A DNA stretch of 64,000 nucleotides. Origin: Carya illinoinensis. Taxonomy: Eukaryota; Streptophyta; Magnoliopsida; Fagales; Juglandaceae. Location: positions 1,896,501-1,960,500 of the forward strand of contig NC_056759.1 of assembly GCF_018687715.1 (NCBI RefSeq), read 5' to 3'. The notes beneath the pieces are model-generated. The model searched no databases. It saw only the letters and a list, made by a program, of their open reading frames with translations, and had not been told where the DNA came from. Every line of letters starts with the position of its first letter. Positions within the stretch are counted from its first letter, which is position 1. Positions 25,352 through 36,515 of the stretch are shown in pieces. Both the position numbers and the translations under genes were made by a program.

Positions 25352-26330
25352 GATAAAATCAAAGTGATCTCTCTAGCCTCCCGCTGTAAGTTCATGGGTA
25401 TTTTGAGGGAAATTAATATCAAGGAGAGGACGGTATTATTATTTAATCTTCATGATTAAATAAATATAAATATAATTTTTGATAAAATAATAGCATAATT
25501 AAAAAAAAAATCAAGCAAAGAACAGTGAAAATTAAGGTAGAGAAACTGAGTTTCAGATTCCAGATAACCTTCCTAGCTAGCTCCAAGAGTTGATCGTGAA
25601 AAATAAAATAAAATAATCAATGAATTCTATTCAATAAACAACACTCTATATTTTAAAATTTTTGTTCAAATTCAAACTTAAAAATAAACGGAAATTTTCA
25701 ATCCTAAAAGTCACAACATCAGTCAAAGACACTTAATTAATATACTAATAGTCATTTTATTAATCAATAAGCAAAATTAAAAAATTAAAAAAAAATTAAA
25801 TGCATAAACGGTTAAAATGAGGTGATAAAATAAAAGGGTAAAGTAGCATTATTCGTCCTTAATTAATGTGATTTTTTTTATCATGTTAATTGAATTATGA
25901 TTAAATAAATATTAGTCTACACCCGTAATGTAAGGCTTCAAAAAAAAAAATCATGATAAACATGGGACTTTTTAAGGTCAAAGATAGATGCTAATTGTTA
26001 ACTAATTTATTTTTAAATATCTTTAGTAACCATTTAGCTCAAAATTTTCATTTTTTTTTTCCAAAGTTTGAAGTGCGTGAGGTGAATCCTTGGAAAATAT
26101 ATATATATTTTTTTAAAAGTTTATATATAGTCGGATTATACGTTGAGTAAACTTTGTGAATTTCTTTCATCTCAAGGATTTATATACTGTTACATTCGCA
26201 ACATATAACCTTTTGATTGGCGTCAATGGTGGAGTACATGGCGCACAGAATCAGAAAATAAACGTAATGAGAAAAGAAAAATATTTCTCTTCACCTTACT
26301 CCAACTCACAAATCTCATCCAAGAAACTAG
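25352..26330. other. intergenic DNA with direct duplication, copy 2
   Basis: 25352-25880 holds no recognised feature. 25880-26330 is copy 2 of the duplicated segment described at 23560-24400. Its right end (gaaactagcctaagag) is the insertion point of the nested hAT complex. Confidence 0.65.
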
Positions 26331-26894
26331 CCTAAGAGTAGGGGCGTAAAAATAAATCAAAAAAGGTTCGGTCAGGCTTTTGACCAATTCAGTTTGGAAT
26401 CGGTTTTATCAATTTAAAAACCGATCAAATTCAGGCTGGAATTGATTTTATATTTTTCAAGACTTGACTGGACCGGTTCACATATTATATATATTTTATT
26501 AATTTTTAATATTATATATAATTTTTTTATATATAATACATATAATTATGTATGAAATAATATATTATAATTTATAACATAACATTTTAATATTAAACAT
26601 GAATATTTATTTGATCATATGGTTTAAATATAAAATATATGTATATTAAATACATTTTATTGCCTACTAAATTCTTAACATATTTATTTTGATAAATACA
26701 TTAGTAATACTAGGGCTGTGCATATGACCCGTCAACCCAATGGGCCCGATTAAAATGGCCCGACCCGGTCCGTATTTTTATTGGGTTATGATATGATCGG
26801 ATCTCCAACCCGACTAGTTAATGGGTTTGCATTTTGTTTCAACCCGCCCATATATAAGCATCTTATCTTCACTTCTGCAACCCTAGCCGCCCAA

Positions 26895-27175
26895 AGTAAA
26901 ACCATACTCTCTTGCCTGTACGTGATGATATGGATCGCCCTTAGCTTCAGAGTCTTTGTGTACACAAGTACATTCCTGATCTCGCTCACCATGATTCACA
27001 TGGCCTTCTGCTCCTCCATCGCCTACCTCCTCATCTGTGTCTTCAAGGTCGTGGAGGAGCCCATCTGTTGTCCCAATTAGCACCCTCTACTCCCTCTCCC
27101 TTTGGTTCTCCAATTCTGCTTATATCTACCTCTCTGTCTCCTTCATCCAGATGCTCAAGACACTTTCAAGTCTAA
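26895..27175 (+). pseudogene. captured fragment of a sugar-phosphate/nucleotide-sugar translocator
   Basis: Two frames give [29 protein letters not shown] and then [20 protein letters not shown] plus IQMLK. These match the drug/metabolite-transporter (TPT) family of the At4g32390/At2g25520 class, from the first to the third or fourth membrane helix. Relative to the family, sequence is missing between VY and ISLTMIH. Another change, in the stretch preceding LYSLSLW, stops the first frame (TAG near 27078). It lies wholly inside the middle hAT element, so it is a transduplicated, non-functional gene piece. Homology is from memory of family conservation. Confidence 0.75.
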
Positions 27176-28000
27176 CCACAATAATAGAAAGTTTATGGTT
27201 GTATTTTACGAGAATTTCTAGATATCGATTGAGACAACGAGGCAGGATGGGAGAGGACGAGAATGTGATGTTGGAGAGGCACGAGAAGTCAAGGAACGAT
27301 GAAAAACGTAAGGCGTTGCAAGGAAATATTTACTTTTTTGAATACACCCGTGTAGGGGTGGGCAGCGGGGCCCCGAAACCCACTGCCCCGCCCCCACATA
27401 GGGCGGGGCGGGGGCCCCCGGTCCGTATGGCAACCCCCAGCGGAGGCGGGGGACGGAAACGGACCCCCCCGGTCCGTTTTTCCCCCACCCCGCACCGTTA
27501 TATATATATATAATATTATATATTATATATATAACCGGATATCTAAGGGAAACGGTGTCGTTTTGTGGTGTTTCAATAACCCTAACCCATAACCCCACCC
27601 ACCCCCCTCCCCCCCGGATCCCCTGATTCCCCTCCCCTCCCGAGTTCCTTCCTCCCCCTTCGGCCTAATCCCTTTTGCCTAGCCCCCGTGTTCGGTGTTC
27701 CCTCCTCCCACCGGCAACCAGTCCGGCCGCCGCACGTATTCCATCCTTCCTCTCTCTCGCACGACGCACGACGCCGGACGCACGGTAACATTTCTCCTCC
27801 TCTTTTGATTTTCTCCGTTGAGTTTTTATTTTTTATTTTTTATTTAGTTTTGATCGGAGATTGGAGATAGGATGGGGTTGAATCGGAGATGGAGGATGGG
27901 ATTTGTGAATTGTGTGCTGTGGATTCAATGGATTGTGTGATTGTTTGGATTCAATGGATTGTTTTTTTTTTTTTTTTTTTTGTAAATTTCATTGAACTTC

Positions 28001-28285
28001 GGACCCCTAAATTGATTTAGGGGTTTCATGATTGAAACCCCTAAATCAATTTAGGGGTTAAGGTTTCGGATTGGGACCCTAAATTAAATTAGGGTCCCAA
28101 TCCGAAACCCTAATTTGATGAAACCCCTAAATCAAATTAGGGGTTAGGGTTTCGGATTGGGGTTTAAATTAAATTAGGATTCCAATCCAAAACCCTAATT
28201 TGATTTAGGGGTTTCAACTATTGAAACCCCTAAATTTGAAATAGGGTTTCGGATTGTGGGGTTCCAATCCGAAACCCTAATTTTT
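28001..28285. repeat. palindromic array of telomere-like motifs
   Basis: Alternating inverted copies of aaacccctaaatcaa / ttgatttaggggttt and of aatccgaaaccctaat / attagggtttcggatt fill about 285 bases, with at least five inverted pairs. aaaccctaa resembles the plant telomere unit but is not in uniform tandem. Stable hairpins are expected. It lies between the GC-rich left end and the transposase. Confidence 0.8.
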
Positions 28286-29437
28286 TTATGGGTTTAGAAA
28301 CTAGTTTGTAAACTATTAAAAAATTGAAACCCTTTAGAAATGTAACAATTAAATTCAATATTTCCATTGCATTTAACGGGATATAATATTATAGATCCAT
28401 TGCATTTTTGATACCTAAGAAAATTAAAATAATAATTAATATAGTAAGGACTGGAAACGATAAATCTCAAAATAGTTAATGATAAATAAGTTTTGATAAT
28501 TTATTTTTTGGGTAAAAACAAAATCAAAATAAAATAAAAGCTCCTTTCTACTGAAAATTTTTTCTTTGGATGGATCATAGACAAAATTTTTTCTCGAAAA
28601 ATAAAGACCATGGATTTTGTAGGATTTTGAAGTTCATTTTCTGCTCACATGTATAAATACAAAAGATTTTTATTTTTTTATTCTTTTGTTATAAATACAA
28701 AGGACTAGTTATGACAAGTTACCTTTAGTTCTCTTTTAGATTTAGAGTTGATCTCAACTTATCTTATCTAATTATTACAATTTTCTTAAATTTTTATATA
28801 AAATATAATTTTTAAATTAGGGTTCCACATCTAAAACTTTACTTTCGCGTATTTAAAGATTAGACTTTTGGGTTCTTTGAGTTATTTAAATTAGAAGTAT
28901 TGGATTTTATCGGTTTTGAAAATCATTTTGTGCTCACATGTAAGCAAAGCTAGACAATGGATTAGTTTGTGGCAAGTGGTCTATAGAGCTTTATTTTATG
29001 TATTTTAAGATTAGCCTTTCGGGTTCTTGGAGTTATCTGCACTATTGCTATACATTAGTTAATTTTGGAGAAATTTACCCGATCATATTATTGTCTATAA
29101 TTAAGAATAATAATACTAGAAGAATCTTTTAACATGCAAATACCTAATATTGAGAAACCAGAGCACAACTTCATTATAAAAAGGAAAAGGAAAATGTTTT
29201 CCTAATTAAGTACAAGATGTTGATATTTCATGTATTATGGTACTAATAATAAAAATGCAAAAGGTATTGGTAATTAAGAAATTAAGGAGCACAAAATATA
29301 TATATTGAAAAGCCAAAAAGATTGAGAAATAGAATAATATTCTGTTTGACTTGTTCTGTTTGTATGCATTTTTGCCCTGATTGTGTTGGATTGCATTTTG
29401 AATTTTATTCTTATCCTTTTTTGTTGGAGAACCAGGA

Positions 29438-31666
29438 ATGTCTTCGGATTTCAGTGATAGCTCGCCTTCCCCAGCCAACACCCCTACCCCAGAAACTAAC
29501 CCTACTCCTACCCCTATAACTAGTACACCTTGTCCTGCTCCGAAGCCCACATAGGGCAAGAAACCTGTATCTATAGTTTGGCAACACTTTACCAAACTAG
29601 AGGGTGGTGACCCCAACAACCCACAAGCTAAATGTAATCACTGTGGGAAAATGTATGGATGTCACTATAGGAAACATGATACATCCCAGCTGAAGGTTCA
29701 TCTAGAGGAACAATGCAAGAAGAGTCCAATTTTAAAATCCTTAGTAGAGAAGGGTCAATCTAGACTAGATTTTAAAATGGCGGATGAGAGTAGTGGGGCC
29801 GGGGGGCCAACATTGAAGGGGTATACGAAGTATAACCCCGATGAGTGTAGAAGAAAGCTAGTTCGTATGATTGTCATGGACGAGCTGCCTTTTCAATTTG
29901 TGGAGGGTAAATGGTTCCAAGAGTTTGTCCAAGAGTTGGAACCGAGATTTGTACTTCCTTCTCGTCACACTGTGGCAAAGGATATTAAGAAGATGTACCT
30001 CCGTGACAAAGATATTTTGAAGGGCCAATTGGCGGGTTTGGTAGTTTGCCTCACTACCGATACTTGGACTTCAATCCAAAATATGAATTACATGTCGTTG
30101 ACTGTGCATTTTGTTGATGCTGATTAGGTTCTGCACAAAAAAATTATTAAATTTTGTCAAATAGCTGATCATAAGGGTGAGACGATTGGGAAGGCCTTGG
30201 AGGCCGCAATAAAGGAGTGGGGGTTGGAAAAAGTTTTGTCTGTGTCAGTTGATAATGCGTCGTCTAATGATGTCGCATTGGGGTATCTAAAGAATTATCT
30301 TAAAGATGCAAATAAGACATTCTTAGATGGTGAATACTTGCATGTTAGATGTGCTGCACATATTTTGAATTTAATTGTGACTGAGGGGTTGAAAGATGTT
30401 GATGACTCGGTTGCACGAGTTAGAATGGCTGTGAAATGGGTGAGGTCTTCTCCTTCTAGATTGGAGAAATTCAAAGTTGCTACAAAGGCTGCGGGCATAA
30501 CATCGAAGAAGGGTCTTTGTACTGATGTGCCTACCAGATGGAACTCAACCTTCTTGATGTTGGAGGCAGCCCAAGAATATAAGGCAGCCTTTCAATTATT
30601 GGCTGATAAAGACATCCAATATGTCAAATACTTTGATGAGCACGGTGGATCACGAAAGCCTAATGATGATGATTGGGTGGTAGTTTCTACTTTCGTTGAT
30701 TTTCTTGAATTATTTTATGATGTCACATTGAATATATCTGGTTCTTTGTACCCTACATCCCATAGGTTTTGTCAACAAATATGTAGGGTAAAAGAAGAAT
30801 TAGAAGATATGCGTAAGGGTTCCAATGAAAGGACGAGGGGGATGGCAGTGAGCATGATGCTAAAATATGACAAGTATTGGGGAGATTTGACTAGAATGAA
30901 TATTTTCTTATATGTGGCTGTTATTCTTGATCCCCGTTTGAAAGTTTCAGGATTGTTATATGGGTTGAGACTTGTTCACGATCAGGTATAGATTGAAATT
31001 ATTGGTGAATTGGCCCGAGAGACCCTGAAAAAATTGTATGACGAGTTTATGGCAATTAAGGGTGGTACTACATCGAAGACACATACACCGACCCCAACGC
31101 CTTCTACAGACACCGTCACCGGGCCTCCTACAAAGAAGCGCAGAATGCCGTGGACTAAGACCCTCGCACAGAATCCCACACTAGTCCATCAATCTACGGA
31201 GGTCGTTTCTGAGTTAGACAACTATTTGTCAGCGGATATGGTCCAAGATGATAATGATCATTTCGATATATTAGGATGGTGGAAGAATGCCTCAAAGAAA
31301 TATCTCATCATTTCTGAGATTGCCCGCTGTATTTTGGTCATCCCTATTAGCACCGTTGCCTCAGAGTCAGCCTTTAGTACAGAAGGTCGTATATTGGATC
31401 CTTTCCGTAGTTCATTGTCTCCTACAACTGTAGAGGCATTGATATGCACACAGAGTTGGACGATAGGAAAGGATATTCATGTTCCAGATATTTTAGATTT
31501 TAAGGAGACCGATGAGGGTGGTGATCAGTCTGGATTTGGACCACCTGTTAAATGTTTTTTATTCTATTATTTTAATTTATTTATATTCATTTCCATTTCA
31601 TCGTTATTAATTTTAATATTAATTTTTGTAGTAACACATGAGACGTCTAGCACCTCTGCAACATAA
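29438..31666 (+). pseudogene. BED zinc-finger hAT transposase, three nonsense codons
   Basis: A single frame runs from ATG 29438 to a stop at 31664-31666 (743 codons) with no frameshift. It is broken by TAG at 29552-29554 (codon 39), 30125-30127 (codon 230) and 30989-30991 (codon 518). A BED zinc finger covers about 42-95 (C66, C69, H88, C93). The RNase-H-like hAT core has TTDTWTS, VDNASSND and TRWNSTF. The C-terminal dimerisation domain lies around codons 607-675 (WWKNASKKY, VASESAFST, RSSLSP). It resembles the RICESLEEPER/DAYSLEEPER class. A possible terminal intron (31547-31631) would end the protein at GFGPP. Such transposases bind element ends in the nucleus and cut with DDE residues. 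This copy should make no full-length protein. Confidence 0.88.
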
Positions 31667-32904
31667 AAATGTGCTGAAGCCCGGGCCGCCCCAACTGTCA
31701 CAGCCCTTGACTTAAAGACAAGCCATAGCTGACAAGCCTCTTTAGAATATTTATTTTTTAATTATTTGTTCAAATTTTGTATTCAATAATTTGTAACGTT
31801 GATACAATGTCCCTTGGACACTTTTATGTTTGTAATTTTGTAATTGTTTAGCCTTTCAATTTTGTAATAGCTTAGTTATTATTATTAGTTTATTATGTAT
31901 TAGACTCTTAGACTAGTAACTTTTATTAGCCATAAAATCAATTACCATTCATAACACTTTTTTTTTAATCTAGTTTTTTAACTTTTCTTTTCCTTTTTAC
32001 TTATAATTTTATGGGCTGAAAAATGAAAATGGCCTACAAGCTTTTTTTGGCCTAAAAATAGCAATTTCTGGGCCATTTTGGGTCCAGATACCGTTTCCGG
32101 GCCTAAAATGGCCCAGAAGATGCTCCTGGGCCCAAGGCCCAGAAGGGGGTGCGGGGGCCGGACGGATTGCCCCCCCACCCCGTACCCTGTCATGCGGGAC
32201 GGGGTACCCCGCCCCCGCACACCGGGGGTGGGGGACGGGGGAGATTTACCCCATCCGCCCCATGCGGGGGCGGGGGGAGGGGGGGTCTACCCCACACCGT
32301 ATGGTGCGGGTAGCACCCCTACACCCATGTGGGTTTTTTCTCCATATTTCAATAAAATTTGTTGTGGTTTTATTGTTTGGCTCATGATAAAATGAAGGAA
32401 AAAATGAATCCTGATGTTGGGCAAAGAAAAATGAATGGGTTCCTATTGTGGAGCATGGTCTGTGGCGGTTTTTTTTTTTCAAATAATAAAAGGTTTGTTG
32501 TGGTTTTAATTGTTTGGTTCATCAGAAAACAAAAGAAAAAATATTTTAACATTGAGTAAAGAAAAAGAAAATGGATCATGTTGTGGTCGGGTCATACAAG
32601 TTCGCCCGATTTTATTTTGGTCTGGTCGGTTGGATTTGTTAGACTTCTGGAGTGTTGTTGTTTCGGGTCGGATATGGTCCAAACTCGATTATTTCATGCT
32701 GGGTTGCAAGACTAAGTAATACTAATATAATTAATATATTAAAACTTAAAAACTGGACATAACCGGTAAAATCAAAAGTACCGGTTTAAGGGGGTAATCG
32801 GTGCATAATCGGTTTTAAAAAATGTAAAATTAGTATTACCAGTTTATTCCTAAATTTTGTCCAAAACTAGATTAAACTGAATCCGTTACACCCTTACCTA
32901 AGAG

Positions 32905-33185
32905 TATTGTCATTGCTTTCTCTAAATGTATATGCAAAATCACATCTTTTAAAGATTGACTTTGTCATTCAAACAAAACTCTCACATTAAATTATGCATA
33001 TATAATATTTTATTATTATATATGCATAATATTATGGATTTTTTGCCTTTTTTTTTTTTTTTTTTGAATTTTGCAATTAGCACTCACTACAAATTCCATT
33101 ATTTAACTTGTGCTCAAAACCACCATTTTCATATATCCAAATTTACCAATTTCATATATTAAAATGACCAAATTTATATATACAC
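32905..33185. mobile_element. MITE family C, partial copy 1
   Basis: Shares tatatgcaaaatcacatctt, gattgactttgtcattcaa and caattagcactcactaca with 60731-60930 and, inverted, with 46445-46860. The right part is missing or diverged. Confidence 0.5.
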
Positions 33186-33830
33186 CAAAAATGAATCCCG
33201 TGTGCTAAAAAACATTTTGTATTAACATGTGCTCAATATTACCAACATATATTAACATGTGCTTAAAAATAGTTTGTACCATAAATTTAATACAAATTTC
33301 ATGTATTAAAATCAACTTAATATAAGTTCTAAAAAGTTGATTTTGATACAAATTCATACAATTAATACAAAATTCCTCCAAGTTGTCTAGAATATAAATT
33401 TTCAACACCAAAACCAATACTAAGTAGTCAAAACAAGAAGCAGCTTCACTAAAATGGAATACAAGCAGCAACAACTAATACCGATTGGTCAACAGACTGT
33501 ATATATCAATGAATAAAATTCTTTATCCTATATGTACACATTTAATACATAGAGTAGAACATACAATAAAATGATGTAGGCGGCAAATCACTTTAAGACT
33601 TTGAATGCAGCCCACACTTTGATCCATAAACTATAAGAATACACAGGAAAACATAAAAGTTTTTCTTAGGCAGATTATTTTACGTGTAAGCAGATTTTTC
33701 TTACCATCTAGTTTAATGCACAGGAATGCATAAAAAGTTTGTAGGGAAAATCAATAAATAATCATCTACTTTGTACTGAATGTGGAAATCAATGAATAAA
33801 ATGATCTATTTAAACTTTTCATTGATTAAA

Positions 33831-34060
33831 TAAAACAGCAAAGAATATTTTCTAAACAACCCACTACAAAATCAGCATAAAACGCATAAAAAATAAAACA
33901 GCAAATGCTAAAATACCCCCCAGAAGATAAATATGAATAAAATGCCCTATCTAAACCTCCAGAAGATAAATAAAACAGTAAAGAATATTGTCTAAACAAC
34001 CCACAGAATCAGCAAAAATATCATATAATAAAACAGCAAATGCTAAATGCCCCTTAGAAA
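33831..34060. repeat. two-copy tandem repeat, period about 140
   Basis: taaaacagcaaagaatattt at 33831 recurs as taaaacagtaaagaatattg at 33971. Both are followed by ctaaacaaccca and later aaacagcaaatgctaaa. Confidence 0.75.
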
Positions 34061-34116
34061 ATAAATTCTTACAAACATAAAAATGAGGAATGCACTTCCA
34101 GACCACACTAAGGAAA

Positions 34117-34248
34117 ATGAAGCTCTGGAACTCACGAAAGATGAATGTAGTGTGCACTATGCAGTGCTATTTATACTGGCAAATGAAGCTCTGCAACTCA
34201 CAGAAGATGTTTGTAGTGTGCACTGCGTAGTGCCAATTCTTCTATAGC
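34117..34248. repeat. two-copy tandem repeat, period 66
   Basis: atgaagctctggaactcac at 34117 recurs as atgaagctctgcaactcac at 34183. Both copies are followed by tagtgtgcact. Confidence 0.8.
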
Positions 34249-35454
34249 CAGTCGTTGGCTACAAACGGCATGTAGTCGACTGACGTGGCCAACCATTATA
34301 TTAAAAAAATAAAAAGAAAAAAAAGAAATGCAGAAATAAGAAATGCGGGAAACTTTCATCAACCAAATGTTTGGTTGGCGTGTTGTACAAGCTTCAGCAA
34401 GCGAAAATGGCACTCTCCATTTTTTTAGTAGGTTTTGGCTTGGATTTGTAGCTGATTTGGGCCGTCTTCTTCATGCAGCTGATTTGGGGCATGCTTTGAA
34501 GCAAAGTGGGAAAAAACGGTGCGTTAGTCTTCGGCATTGTCGTCTGTAAGCAACTTGGTAAGAGCTTCTTGCTTCTTCTTCGTGTGGGTCTTCTTTGGCG
34601 TGTGTTTATTTTTTATTTAGATTAATGGAGAAGATATATGAATCTGTATGAGATTTAAGCTTAGACTTGTACGCATGCCTATCATTTTGACTGCAAACTC
34701 TAATTTTTTTTAAAAAAAATTTGTTAGATCTTTGCATCTTAGTCCCATTGTTACTGAGATTGTAGTCCGACAACGACTCCTAGGTTTTATTCCATGCATT
34801 GTAGTCTCTTCTTTGTGCCTTAAGCTCTGTTTGAAGCTTTGTTAAAAACCTAGAAGTTGCCTTAAGCTCTATTTGATGGACAAACTTCTCGAGTTTTAAT
34901 TTGGTTGAGGTGGTATGTGATTGTGAAAGTGCTAATGCATGCATGTAGACACAGACCTATGAATGGTTTCAAATGAAAAACTATGTGAATCCTTCTTTCT
35001 GCATTTTGTCTAATACCAACAAAATCTATGTAGGAAACATTTATCAAGAACTAACAGATAATAAGAGCAAGCACTAAGCTTGGTCTTAGTTGAAAGGCAA
35101 AGATATTATGATGAGAAATATTGTAGCAGAAGATATTTATTTGTTTTGCAAGAGCTTTATGTTATATCTGATTTAGCTTTTCTATCAACTTAAGCATTAC
35201 TATTGGTGACTTTTTTCAGGTGAAAGTTTTCAGACAAATTTTGTTCAGTCAACATTCAATGCCCTCACTCCATAAAAAGTTAGAAGTAAGGCTTTTGGAT
35301 TTTCGGTATGGGGTGGATTACATCTATGCTTAATAAGATGGTTTTGTTGCATGTGGAATTATTTTAAGGGAAAAATGAAGGTTATGTTAAAAGTGGATTG
35401 TATGGTCTTATGATCAGGACAAGTTTTCTACTTGACAAATTAACATGCCATTCT

Positions 35455-36262
35455 CTTACTCTTGGGCTTAGTGAGTCTGATTTTCTCCTTGGCGATTGTC
35501 AATCCCTCATTTAATTGTTGGGAGCTTCCACCCCAAACGCAAGAAATCCAACATCTTTCTTGCAAGTCCTTCAAAAGTATTTCACCCTTAACATTATTAT
35601 TATTTTCAGTCACCAAAATTATTATTATAGGCGGTGGTGTTGGGCCAGAGTCGTCTTTGTTTCATCTCTTCATAAAGTTCAAATGCAGCCACCATATCAC
35701 CATTATTGTAGTGGCCTCAAACGAGTATATTATAGGCAGCAACATCAAGCTTCAGACCACAATGTTCCATGATGCCCCTCAACTTTAGAGCCTCTATGAG
35801 GTTAGCAACCTTGCAGAACATGTGCATCAAAGATGTAAAAGTGGCAGTAGTTGGAACGAGTTGCCATCTAACCATAGCACTCTTAGCAACATCGCGTGAC
35901 ATATACCTAGTGCTTCCATCTCATCTTTTAGCTTGAATGCTCCTTGTATATCTCCCACTCTACACATACCATTAATTAGTGTGATATATTGCACATAATT
36001 AGGAGTAAAACCTTTTTCCAATATGTCATGCAGAAAAATATGGGATTCATGGAAAGATGAGCATGTTAAAAGTACATTGACCAGCTGTAACACCTTCATT
36101 TGTCATTTTTTTCAACATTTTGATACCAATGTCCAATCTCCATATGCAATAACAATATATGTTAAAAGTACACTGACTAACTGTAACACCTTCCATTGGC
36201 ATATTTTTCAACATTTTGATACCAATGTCCAATCTGCATATGCAATAACAATATAAAAACAA
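35455..36262 (-). pseudogene. pentatricopeptide repeat (PPR) protein pseudogene
   Basis: Minus-strand frames show PPR-like helix pairs: CRLDIGIKMLKNMPMEG, FLHDILEKGFTPNYVQYITL, INGMCRVGDIQGAFKLKDEM, LMHMFCKVANLIEALKLRGI and LDVAAYNILV, then a C-terminal LLKDLQERCW and IAKEKIRLTK. Frameshifts and stops (TGA after AYNILV) separate them. The C-terminal block resembles At5g55840-type PPR proteins (family memory, not certain). One PPR unit is tandemly duplicated at 36063-36255. No intact start or full repeat array is present, so this is a decayed fragment, possibly moved by a transposon. Confidence 0.7.
36063..36255. repeat. two-copy tandem repeat within the PPR pseudogene
   Basis: gttaaaagtacattgaccag at about 36065 recurs as gttaaaagtacactgactaa near 36161. 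Each is followed by ctgtaacacctt and ttttgataccaatgtccaat. The unit is about 97 bases, close to one PPR motif (105 bases). Confidence 0.8.
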
Positions 36263-36344
36263 TTATTCTTGATATCATTTCTATAGGCAAGACAATACAC
36301 TTTACACTTGGTATTGAAGCTTCTTTATGACCTTTAATTTCAGG

Positions 36345-36515
36345 GAAAAGTCTAGTTGAAAAGACACTTGTGCACTAATATGTGTACTAATTTATTGTGA
36401 TTGGTCAACAAGTAGATTTTATTGAAAACAATGCTAATTTAAATTTTAAGTATGAAAAAATCAGTATTGGTACATAGATTAACATGCGACTTTGCTTGTA
36501 TATAGCAAAACTCTA
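36345..36515 (-). mobile_element. MITE family A, copy 3
   Basis: Shares gtgtactaatttattgtg, attggtca and tagattttattgaaaaca with the other copies and has the end motif tatatagcaaaact. It sits beside the PPR pseudogene. Confidence 0.55.

Larger units (their letters stand above)
27353..32321 (+). mobile_element. inner hAT element (4969 bp) with decayed transposase
   Basis: An 8-bp duplication cacccgtg / cacccatg (one mismatch; 27345-27352 and 32322-32329) flanks it. Termini are taggggtgggcagcgg and, inward from the right, taggggtgctacccgc. Both ends carry GC-rich subterminal blocks (27355-27480 and 32090-32310). The element holds a palindromic repeat array (28001-28285) and a BED-hAT transposase pseudogene. 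It is the youngest layer of the nest. Confidence 0.85.
26711..32714. mobile_element. middle hAT element with captured gene fragment
   Basis: An exact 8-bp duplication agtaatac flanks it (26703-26710 and 32715-32722). Termini are tagggctgtgcatatgaccc and, inward from the right, tagtcttgcaacccagc. The net length without the inner element is about 1027 bp. The left arm holds a translocator gene fragment (26895-27175). The right arm holds a two-copy tandem repeat of period about 136 (anchor gttgtggttt at 32361 and 32497). It carries no transposase of its own. Confidence 0.75.
26339..32896. mobile_element. outer hAT element of a three-level nest
   Basis: An exact 8-bp duplication cctaagag flanks it (26331-26338 and 32897-32904). 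Termini are taggggcgtaaaaataaa and, read inward from the right, taagggtgtaacggatt. Without the nested elements the outer element is about 546 bp. It is related to the 18447-19974 element through their right ends. It was inserted into copy 2 of the local duplication, so it is younger than that duplication. Confidence 0.75.
33186..35450. other. gene-poor region with local tandem repeats
   Basis: No gene was recognised. A roughly 140-base duplicated unit (taaaacagc/taaaacagt anchors at 33831 and 33971) and a 66-base duplicated unit (atgaagctct anchors at 34117 and 34183) are clear. The remaining sequence to 35450 has only short, unconvincing ORFs. Confidence 0.55.

Noticed and set aside
27289..27791. 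GC-rich ORFs on both strands near the left end of the inner hAT
   Set aside because: Gly/Pro/Arg-rich translations of the GC-rich subterminal repeats.
28001..28285. Possible interstitial telomere
   Set aside because: The aaaccctaa words are not in uniform head-to-tail tandem and alternate with inverted copies, so it is not a telomere remnant in the usual sense.
31978..32482. Overlapping ORFs at the right end of the inner hAT
   Set aside because: Translations of GC-rich subterminal sequence crossing the element boundary.
33831..34060. Possible CRISPR-like regular repeats
   Set aside because: Only two long units of simple tandem duplication in a plant genome, with no spacers.
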